Origin: Bacillota bacterium
GTDB taxonomy: Bacteria > Bacillota > Desulfitobacteriia > Desulfitobacteriales > JAJXUE01
DNA: 64,000 bases
Assembly (NCBI GenBank): GCA_021783135.1
Contig: JAJXUE010000002.1
Span: 74,224-138,223 of the forward strand
Reading direction: 5' to 3'
The number at the start of each line of letters is the position of its first letter. Position 1 is the stretch's first letter. Under the pieces are notes generated by a model that saw nothing but the letters and a program-made list of their open reading frames with translations, was not told the DNA's origin and made no database searches. The position numbers were made by a program, and so were the translations under genes. Below are positions 62,692-64,000 of this stretch, in pieces.

Positions 62692-63900
62692 CTAGAAGAG
62701 CCGGCCGGAGAATATCAGCAAGCCGAAACAGGTGAGTTGCAGGGTGCAAAAACGCGCCAACATATCCCAAGCTCTGCCTTCGCCCCAAAAATGTTTGGTC
62801 TTATTGAGCCTATCCAGAAATTCGAAACCAATCATCAGAGCTGCCATGTACAACCCGTAGACAATATACTTCCATTGGGTGCCATGCCAAATTCCCATCA
62901 AGAGAAACAGCAATAGGTAGGCCACCCCGGAGGTGACGTAGCGACTGGTAAAACGTTTCTTTTTAGCGCTGTCAAGCACGAAGCGCATGTAGATATAATC
63001 TCTAAACCACATCGAAAGTGAAATATGCCAACGGTTCCAAAAATCCTTGATATTCTTCGCCCAGAAAGGTAAATTGAAATTCTCCGGTGTTTTGATGCCG
63101 TAAAAACGGCTCACTCCTATCGCGAAGGCGCTATAGCCGGCGAAGTCAAAGAACAAGTAGGCACTATAGACATACATATATTGGACGGTTGCCCATAATC
63201 CCGGGGTCTGCCCAAGCTTTGTGAGTGCATACTGGTTTATCAGATAAGCGATGATAAACTTGTATAAGAAACCGCGAAACACATATTCGATACCCTCCGT
63301 CATGTAGACGAGATACTCTTGCCGCGTCAAAGTTTGGCGGAGGTCAGCTATAAACCGGCGATAACGATCAATCGGTCCGGCAGCAAGGGTTGGAAAAAAC
63401 AACACAAAGCTGATAAAGTCCGGCACGCTGACGGTCTGGATTAGTCCGTCTCTGACCTCCATTATAATACCCATGATGCGAAAGGTAACATAAGAAATCC
63501 CCAAGAAACCCAGCGTCGAGTTCCAAATCGGTGCCAGTTGGCCCTGAGTCGAAGCGTGCAAACTTAATCCCGGCGCCAATAACGGGACAAACTTAACTGC
63601 CAGTAAAGGCAAGAGGCTGAGAACTACAGCCGCGTAAAAGATGCGGGCCTGCCTGTTACTTTTCTCAGGGCTACGGTACTTGGCATAAGTCCAGACGATT
63701 AAGTACTCCCAAATACAATACAAGACAGCCTGGGTCAAGTAAATATGCGGCTGCAAAATGAAATACAGCATTATAACTGATACATGCATCAACCAAAGCG
63801 TGCGCGTCTTCGGTGATACTTGGGCTATGCCAAGTATCACCGCGGGAATCACTGGGATAAGTAACCATAAAAAGAAAGAAAAACTATCGTATGGGATCAT
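62692..63900 (-). CDS. dltB: D-alanyl transfer protein DltB (MBOAT acyltransferase)
   Basis: A 402-residue protein with about ten membrane helices. The MBOAT hallmarks are NFNLPFWAKNIKDFWNRWHISLSMWFRDY, with the conserved His in WNRWHISL, and a second His in MGIWHGTQW. DltB moves D-alanine across the membrane for teichoic acid modification. It overlaps the end of dltA by 17 bp. dltC and dltD do not follow it; a mobile-element copy lies 9 bp after its stop instead. Confidence 0.92.
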   Translation of the reverse strand: MIPYDSFSFFLWLLIPVIPAVILGIAQVSPKTRTLWLMHVSVIMLYFILQPHIYLTQAVLYCIWEYLIVWTYAKYRSPEKSNRQARIFYAAVVLSLLPLLAVKFVPLLAPGLSLHASTQGQLAPIWNSTLGFLGISYVTFRIMGIIMEVRDGLIQTVSVPDFISFVLFFPTLAAGPIDRYRRFIADLRQTLTRQEYLVYMTEGIEYVFRGFLYKFIIAYLINQYALTKLGQTPGLWATVQYMYVYSAYLFFDFAGYSAFAIGVSRFYGIKTPENFNLPFWAKNIKDFWNRWHISLSMWFRDYIYMRFVLDSAKKKRFTSRYVTSGVAYLLLFLLMGIWHGTQWKYIVYGLYMAALMIGFEFLDRLNKTKHFWGEGRAWDMLARFCTLQLTCFGLLIFSGRLF

Positions 63901-64000
63901 ATTTTCCTCCGCGTAGTGCGTTACGATCGGCCTTGCCGTTGGCGGTGAGCGGGATGCTTGAAATAAAGGTATACCGCTGCGGCAGCATATAGGCCGGTAA
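63884..64000 (-). CDS. dltA: D-alanine--D-alanyl carrier protein ligase DltA, C-terminal end only
   Basis: The frame open to the right edge reads LPAYMLPQRYTFISSIPLTA then NGKADRNALRGG, the conserved C-terminal end of adenylating enzymes including the catalytic Lys in NGK. It ends at 63884, inside dltB. Its place before dltB identifies it as DltA; the rest is beyond the window. Confidence 0.85.
   Translation of the reverse strand, partial: LPAYMLPQRYTFISSIPLTANGKADRNALRGGKYDPIR

Noticed and set aside
62588..62788. 66-residue minus-strand frame running from the repeat into dltB
   Set aside because: It overlaps the end of dltB in another frame and the MITE-like element; it is not a gene.

Overview
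The window looks like a chromosome segment of a Gram-positive-lineage, motile anaerobe with a Wood-Ljungdahl (reductive acetyl-CoA) pathway, most like a cytochrome-bearing Clostridia/Peptococcia-type acetogen or CO-oxidiser. The indications are a complete carbonyl branch (CODH, acetyl-CoA synthase, corrinoid protein, methyltransferase and maturation factors), a DnaD/DnaI-type replication pair, a dlt (D-alanylation) locus, a SigH-like sigma factor, a SAM-I riboswitch, a full chemotaxis operon and a predicted ten-haem membrane-anchored cytochrome c. I cannot name the species from sequence alone.

Layout. 0-9 kb: the first of three TPR/O-antigen-ligase-like modules (cut by the left edge), the multihaem cytochrome, an anchored Ig-like-repeat protein, dnaI/dnaD-like genes, a decayed PspC/toast-rack pseudogene, an HD hydrolase and the second TPR/ligase module. 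9-12.6 kb: a GIY-YIG protein, a beta-CASP RNA-processing nuclease and an acidic protein carrying about 20 copies of a 12-bp tandem repeat. 12.6-25.8 kb: one long minus-strand cluster, read cooC, acsA, acsB, acsC, acsV, a second cooC-like gene, acsD, acsE and an HdrA-like flavoprotein, closed by a terminator that overlaps the last stop codon. About 0.4 kb upstream of cooC, on the same strand, is a complete SAM-I (S-box) riboswitch with consensus promoter, antiterminator and terminator. No recognisable gene lies between the riboswitch and cooC.

26.6-29.7 kb: a DegV protein, tRNA-Pro(CGG) and an AT-rich pair (radical SAM, NeuD-like acetyltransferase) that looks acquired. 29.9-49.4 kb is a signalling region: a PAS/GGDEF/EAL protein, a small soluble MCP-like protein, a minus-strand operon (tetR, cheY, cheA, cheW, mcp, cheR, cheB, cheD, hybrid kinase, response regulator), then a PAS/GGDEF protein and an HD-GYP phosphodiesterase. 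Chemotaxis and cyclic-di-GMP turnover therefore sit side by side.

49.7-64 kb: an Mrp-type Fe-S carrier ATPase, a SigH-like sigma factor, an FlhB-like/FliK-like flagellar export pair, a small sirohaem sulfite-reductase-like protein with a Cys-rich partner, the third TPR/ligase module, an orphan peptide-binding lipoprotein, a methyltransferase, a HelD-type helicase, and dltB with the end of dltA. A 186-bp element with terminal inverted repeats occurs twice in full (33.4 and 62.5 kb) and once truncated (50.8 kb) and looks like a non-autonomous mobile element. All calls come from reading sequence and motifs; no database search was run.
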